Shown here in pieces: positions 5,712 through 8,181 of a stretch of DNA of 8,181 bases. The notes under the pieces were generated by a model, which saw only the letters and a program-made list of their open reading frames with translations, was not told where the DNA came from and made no database searches. Source of the DNA: MKRK01 sp001896915 (GTDB lineage Bacteria > Bacillota > Clostridia > Oscillospirales > Acutalibacteraceae); the NCBI GenBank assembly GCA_937973935.1, contig CALJJF010000245.1, positions 1 through 8,181 of the forward strand, read 5' to 3'. Each line of letters begins with the position of its first letter. Within the stretch, counting starts at the first letter, position 1. The translations under genes were made by a program, and so were the position numbers.

Positions 5712-6397
5712 ACATATCACCGAGAGAGAGACTTCTGTTAATCGCATTATCGGCTGTGGTCATTCTTTTCGGCGGCTTTAAATGGCTGATCGAACCCGGC
5801 ATGAAAGACGTTACACAAGTCCAAGCCAAATACGACGAAGCGCGGAACAACAAAAATGAGACCATACAAAAGATAAATCTGTTAAATACAATCGGTGCTG
5901 AAATTACCAAAAAGCAAGAGGAAGCAGCCACCGAATCCGCCCCGTTTTTTCCTCAGCTGAGCTCCGATGTTGTGCAACTATATTTTAAAAAGTTTTTTGA
6001 TTTAAACGGCATAAAACCCACCAGCTTTACCATATCAGCACCGGAAGTGACCCAGATTACACCGCCTGCTGAAATCCTGGGCGGACTGACCTATCCCTTA
6101 GGGGAAGCGGCTGCAGGGATTGAAAGCGACGGCGCAATCAAACCAACCCAAAAGACAGAAACAAAGGAGACAGAAAAAAATCCGTCCAAACAGCAGGAAG
6201 TCAGCGTGGATTCTGTTGAAAAAGTTTCGGTTGTCATTCAGTTCGAAGGAAGCCACTCTCAAATTGTAAAATTCGTCAACGACATTTATAATGACAAAAG
6301 AAGAATACGTTTCACAACCATTGACATTTCAGTCACAAATGAGAAAACAGTGGCCTCCATCAACACAGAGCTGTATGGTGTGGTAAAAGTAAGCTAA
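5708..6397 (+). CDS. pilO: Type IV pilus alignment protein PilO, 229 aa
   Basis: Second bitopic partner of the PilN/PilO pair. A short basic N-terminus (SPRERLL) leads to a TM helix at about 8-24, then a coiled-coil-like region (32-73). The ferredoxin-like core is split: strands and helix at about 78-112, then a Pro/Gly/Lys/Glu-rich low-complexity insertion at about 113-168 containing KPTQKTETKETEKNPSKQQE, then the typical PilO block at 169-229. In that block SVVIQFEGSHSQIVKFVNDI is followed by RRIRFTTIDISV, matching the family's strand, glycine, helix, Arg-Ile-strand order. The start overlaps pilN by 4 bases and has AAGGAGG 7 bases upstream, inside the end of pilN. It is the last pilus gene here. 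No pilP or prepilin follows; a convergent tRNA gene lies beyond. Confidence 0.9.
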   Translation: MNISPRERLLLIALSAVVILFGGFKWLIEPGMKDVTQVQAKYDEARNNKNETIQKINLLNTIGAEITKKQEEAATESAPFFPQLSSDVVQLYFKKFFDLNGIKPTSFTISAPEVTQITPPAEILGGLTYPLGEAAAGIESDGAIKPTQKTETKETEKNPSKQQEVSVDSVEKVSVVIQFEGSHSQIVKFVNDIYNDKRRIRFTTIDISVTNEKTVASINTELYGVVKVS

Positions 6398-6504
6398 CAC
6401 GTTCGGCACCCTTGACCCGTCAGGAATAAAAGGCGATTGTTTTTCGCATACCGGCTGTTTAAAACGGTAAAAGACGACTCCGAAGTCAAAAAAGTAATTT
6501 GCTT
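6398..6504. other. Short convergent intergenic region after pilO
   Basis: No gene is seen. Two small inverted repeats are present: TACCG/CGGTA at 6449-6469 and GACT-CCGA-AGTC at 6476-6487, the latter followed by AAAAAA (on the minus strand preceded by T6). Neither forms a convincing plus-strand terminator. The pil transcript may end at the strong two-way stem at 6513-6551, though that lacks a good U-tract in the plus direction. Confidence 0.4.
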
Positions 6505-6551
6505 TATAGAAAAACAAAGCCCTTTGAACATCACGTTCAAAGGGCTTTGTT
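6505..6551 (-). terminator. Strong terminator for tRNA-Arg (17-bp perfect stem)
   Basis: GTTCAAAGGGCTTTGTT (6535-6551) and its exact complement (6513-6529) form a 17-bp perfect stem with loop ATCAC (6530-6534 on the plus strand). In the minus direction the stem is followed by TTTCTATAAAGC, completing a T-rich run GTTTTTC. The first base of the stem is the last A of the encoded CCA, so the tRNA 3' end directly abuts the terminator. The stem may also stop pil transcription arriving from the other side. Confidence 0.85.
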
Positions 6552-6627
6552 GGCGCGCCGTAAGAGATTCGAACTCCTGACCTTTTGATTCGTAGTCAAA
6601 CACTCTATCCAGCTGAGCTAACGGCGC
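6551..6627 (-). tRNA. tRNA-Arg (anticodon ACG), CCA encoded
   Basis: The full cloverleaf can be drawn on the minus strand. Acceptor GCGCCGT pairs with ACGGCGC, and the D-arm is GCTC with loop AGCTGGATA and GAGT. The anticodon stem is TTTGA/TCAAA around loop CTACGAA, with anticodon ACG at plus positions 6593-6591. The variable loop is AGGTC, and the T-arm is AGGAG-TTCGAAT-CTCTT. The discriminator is G, followed by genomic CCA. ACG is normally edited to ICG by TadA and reads CGU, CGC and CGA. The gene lies 68 bases downstream of rpsI on the same strand. Confidence 0.97.
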
Positions 6628-6633
6628 ATATGG

Positions 6634-6657
6634 GAAGGACGGGAAAACCCATCCTTC
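6634..6657 (-). other. Hairpin between rpsI and tRNA-Arg
   Basis: On the minus strand GAAGGATGGG (6657-6648) pairs with CCCGTCCTTC (6643-6634) around a TTTT loop, giving ten pairs with one U-G. On the plus strand the same position would be an A-C mismatch, so the structure favours minus-strand RNA. No U-tract follows; the tRNA begins six bases later. It may be a processing or protective stem in an rpsI-tRNA transcript. A weaker CTGC/GCAG hairpin (6679-6690) with a short T-run sits just after the rpsI stop. Confidence 0.5.
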
Positions 6658-6695
6658 GTAATATTTTGTTTTGAAAATCTGCAAGTGCAGAAAAA

Positions 6696-7094
6696 TTATC
6701 TCTTTGAGAACTGGGGAGCCTTACGGGCGCCTTTGAGACCGGGCTTCTTACGCTCTTTCATACGTGGGTCACGGGTTAAGAAACCAGCTTTTTTCAGAGT
6801 GCCACGGTAAGTGTCGTCCACCTGAAGCAATGCACGGGAAAGACCGTGACGGATTGCGCCTGCCTGTCCGGTAACACCGCCGCCGGTAACACGGCAAACG
6901 ATATCGTATTTATCAACAATTCCCAAAAGGTTCAACGGCTGACGGGAAATGAGCTTTAGGGTCTCAAGACCGAAATAACCGTCTATGTCTCTGTCGTTTA
7001 TGGTAATTTTACCTGTACCGGCATAAAGACGAACACGTGCAACAGAGCTCTTTCTTCTGCCTGTACCATAGAAAAATGGTTTGGTTTCGTACAT
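6696..7094 (-). CDS. rpsI: 30S ribosomal protein S9, 132 aa
   Basis: S9 binds the 16S rRNA head, and its C-terminal tail reaches toward the P-site tRNA. The sequence shows the family's landmarks: YGTGRRKSSVARVRL (9-23), the DIDGYFG block, VTGGGVTGQAGAIRHGLSRAL (69-89), FLTRDPRMKERKKPG, and a basic end KGARKAPQFSKR that finishes with the invariant Ser-Lys-Arg. Length is typical. The start has AAAGGGGGA about 8 bases upstream. It follows rplM after 17 bases, the near-universal bacterial rplM-rpsI order. Confidence 0.99.
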   Translation of the reverse strand: MYETKPFFYGTGRRKSSVARVRLYAGTGKITINDRDIDGYFGLETLKLISRQPLNLLGIVDKYDIVCRVTGGGVTGQAGAIRHGLSRALLQVDDTYRGTLKKAGFLTRDPRMKERKKPGLKGARKAPQFSKR

Positions 7095-7111
7095 TCAAAT
7101 ATCCCCCTTTA

Positions 7112-7540
7112 TTATAGCGCCCATACTTCAGGTTTTTGCGCCTGTTGTTTGTGGTCACTGCCCTTATAAATGCGAAGTCTGGTCAAAGCATGACGGCCGA
7201 TGGTGTTGCTTTGAACCATGCCTTTTACCGCTAGCTCCATGGCCAGCTCAGGACGGGTAGCCATAAGGGTGGCATATTTCACTTCTTTTAATCCGCCGAT
7301 GTATCCGCTATGACGACGATAGAATTTCTTCTGCAACTTGTCGCCGGTCAAAACGACCTTATCAGCGTTGATCACCACAACGTGGTCACCACAATCAACA
7401 TGGGGTGTATATATCGGTTTGTGTTTGCCGCGAAGCAAATCAGCAACAACGGTAGCAACTCTGCCGAGCGGTTTACCCTGTGCATCTATAACAAACCACT
7501 TGCGATCTATTTCGCTTGTTTTTGCCATAAAGGTGGACAT
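7112..7540 (-). CDS. rplM: 50S ribosomal protein L13, 142 aa
   Basis: L13 is an early-assembly 23S rRNA-binding protein. Recognisable segments are WFVIDAQGKPLGRVAT, LLRGKHKPIYTPHVDCGDHVVVINADKV, LTGDKLQKKFYRRHSGYIGG, and a C-terminal VKGMVQSNTIGRHALTRLRIYKGSDHKQQAQKPE. The start is set at 7540 (MSTFMAKTSEIDRKW), giving the usual 142 residues and a GGAGGG about 8 bases upstream. The frame continues open to 7621, but that would add 27 residues and would start upstream of the predicted transcription start near 7583. A 5' leader of about 43 bases remains; some Firmicutes have an autoregulatory L13 leader, but I cannot confirm one here. Confidence 0.99.
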   Translation of the reverse strand: MSTFMAKTSEIDRKWFVIDAQGKPLGRVATVVADLLRGKHKPIYTPHVDCGDHVVVINADKVVLTGDKLQKKFYRRHSGYIGGLKEVKYATLMATRPELAMELAVKGMVQSNTIGRHALTRLRIYKGSDHKQQAQKPEVWAL

Positions 7541-7589
7541 TACAATTCCCTCCATCAATATAATCGAATTCATTTTTCGTGCAAGAGGT

Positions 7590-7618
7590 ATCTTAACATA
7601 TTGTAAATCATATGTCAA
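7590..7618 (-). promoter_or_regulatory. Strong sigma-A promoter for rplM-rpsI(-tRNA-Arg)
   Basis: On the minus strand a consensus TTGACA (7618-7613), a 17-base spacer and TAAGAT (7595-7590) place the start near 7583. Upstream of -35, about 7623-7655, is an almost pure A/T stretch with phased A-tracts on the promoter strand (AAAAAA, AAATTAAAATTAAA, AAAAAA), which resembles an UP element as expected for a highly expressed ribosomal operon. Confidence 0.8.
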
Positions 7619-7748
7619 CACCTTTTTTGTTTAATTTTAATTTATTTTTTATAATCTCGTAAATGCTCTGTTTTTCTCCTGAATTCTCCGAAATACTGAT
7701 GAATGATTTACGCTTTTGAAAAACCTTATTATAGTGGAAATATCGGCA

Positions 7749-8181
7749 TCAATTTGTCGGGTCGCTTTTTTCAACGATCTCGTTGCGGTTTTTATAAATG
7801 CTGCCCTTTTTCACATAGCCTCTGACAGCGGACAGCGGATAGATATTGCTGTCTTTGCCGATCACAGTGCCCGGGTTTAACACAGAATTGCAGCCCACCT
7901 CAACACGGTCCCCCAGCATGGCGCCGAATTTTTTCAGCCCGGTTTCGATTTTTAAGCCTTCCGCAGATACGATCACCAGTGACTTATCGGATTTTACGTT
8001 GGAGGTAATGGCGCCGGCGCCCATATGAGACTGATATCCCAAAATGGAATCGCCCACGTAATTATAGTGAGGAACCTGCACTTTGTCGAACAAAATGACA
8101 TTTTTCAGCTCTGTGGAATTGCCCACAACCGCACCCTTTCCCACGATGGCATTTCCTCTGATGTAGGCACAATGGCGGATT
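7749..8181 (-). CDS. GlmU-related left-handed beta-helix protein (probable sugar-nucleotide pyrophosphorylase/acyltransferase family), C-terminal 144 aa
   Basis: Only the 3' part is present; the frame enters from the window edge (one base of a split codon at 8181) and ends with TGA at 7749. Hexapeptide repeats of the [LIV]-G-x4 type run throughout (AIVGKGAVVGN, SILGYQ, AMLGDRVEVGCNSVLNPGTVIG). GlmU-like landmarks are VPHYNYVGDS, corresponding to the GlmU NHLTYIGD region with its acetyltransferase histidine, and HMGAGAITSNV, corresponding to NIGAGTITCNYDG. The end differs from GlmU (YVKKGSIYKNRNEIVEKS). Clostridial homologues are often annotated as UDP-N-acetylglucosamine pyrophosphorylases, but true bifunctional GlmU identity cannot be judged without the N-terminal nucleotidyltransferase domain. 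No clear terminator follows before the rplM promoter. Confidence 0.82.
   Translation of the reverse strand, partial: IRHCAYIRGNAIVGKGAVVGNSTELKNVILFDKVQVPHYNYVGDSILGYQSHMGAGAITSNVKSDKSLVIVSAEGLKIETGLKKFGAMLGDRVEVGCNSVLNPGTVIGKDSNIYPLSAVRGYVKKGSIYKNRNEIVEKSDPTN

Noticed and set aside
6505..6627. tRNA gene as an integration site for a mobile island carrying the pilus genes
   Set aside because: I found no repeat of the tRNA 3' end elsewhere in the window and no integrase; the pilus genes look native in composition.
6394..6684. 96-residue minus-strand open frame over the tRNA
   Set aside because: It runs through the tRNA-Arg and its terminator; the similarity of such frames to database proteins usually reflects mis-annotated tRNA genes.
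7541..7621. N-terminal extension of rplM by 27 residues
   Set aside because: It overlaps the predicted promoter and gives an over-long L13. 7540 gives the standard length with GGAGGG upstream.
7627..7655. Plus-strand promoter TTGTTT-17-TATAAT
   Set aside because: No plus-strand gene or terminated transcript follows, and the match lies in the A/T-rich UP-like region of the rplM promoter, where such matches arise easily.
7658..7712. Inverted repeat CGTAAAT / ATTTACG and a TTCTCC direct repeat
   Set aside because: Short arms with about 41 bases between them and no T-run; it does not make a convincing terminator for the beta-helix gene.

Overview
The window looks like chromosomal DNA from a member of the Clostridia (Bacillota), perhaps of the Oscillospiraceae/Ruminococcaceae type. 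That rests on moderate GC, strong GGAGG-type ribosome binding sites, sigma-A promoters with 17-base spacers, use of GTG and TTG starts, an rplM-rpsI pair, and a clostridial-looking GlmU-related beta-helix protein. No phage, transposase, integrase or CRISPR sequence is visible. The genus is an inference only.

Layout. (1) 1-1165, minus strand: a 66-residue ribbon-helix-helix (RHH) regulator followed 13 bases later by an SPFH-domain protein with a C-terminal zinc ribbon, cut by the window edge (YdjI-like). (2) 1185-2425, plus strand: a back-to-back promoter region, then an unrecognised two-TM protein, then a DUF4352-type lipoprotein with its own strong promoter and a terminator. (3) 2591-6397, plus strand: a partial type IV pilus assembly operon, pilC, pilM, pilN, pilO. 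It starts from a near-consensus promoter. No ATPase, prepilin or prepilin peptidase gene is present, and the place between pilC and pilM where a prepilin gene might sit holds 202 bases able to form several hairpins. (4) 6505-7618, minus strand: the rplM-rpsI ribosomal operon from a strong promoter with an A/T-rich UP-like element, then tRNA-Arg(ACG) with encoded CCA and a 17-bp perfect terminator stem. (5) 7749-8181, minus strand: the 3' end of a GlmU-related left-handed beta-helix gene.

How the parts fit. PilM (cytoplasmic actin-like), PilN and PilO (bitopic) form the alignment/inner-membrane subcomplex of a type IV pilus or type II-like machine, and PilC is its membrane platform. The rest of the machine must be encoded elsewhere. 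The left third may be a small envelope module (membrane-associated SPFH protein, membrane protein, lipoprotein). It may be under shared control, because both of its promoter regions carry TACAAATGT within a 13/15 matching 15-mer, and a TA-rich palindrome sits inside the RHH gene's own promoter. Most features are ordinary. The less explained ones are the promoter motifs on the left, the structured pilC-pilM gap, and the 2440-2550 stretch upstream of the pilC promoter.
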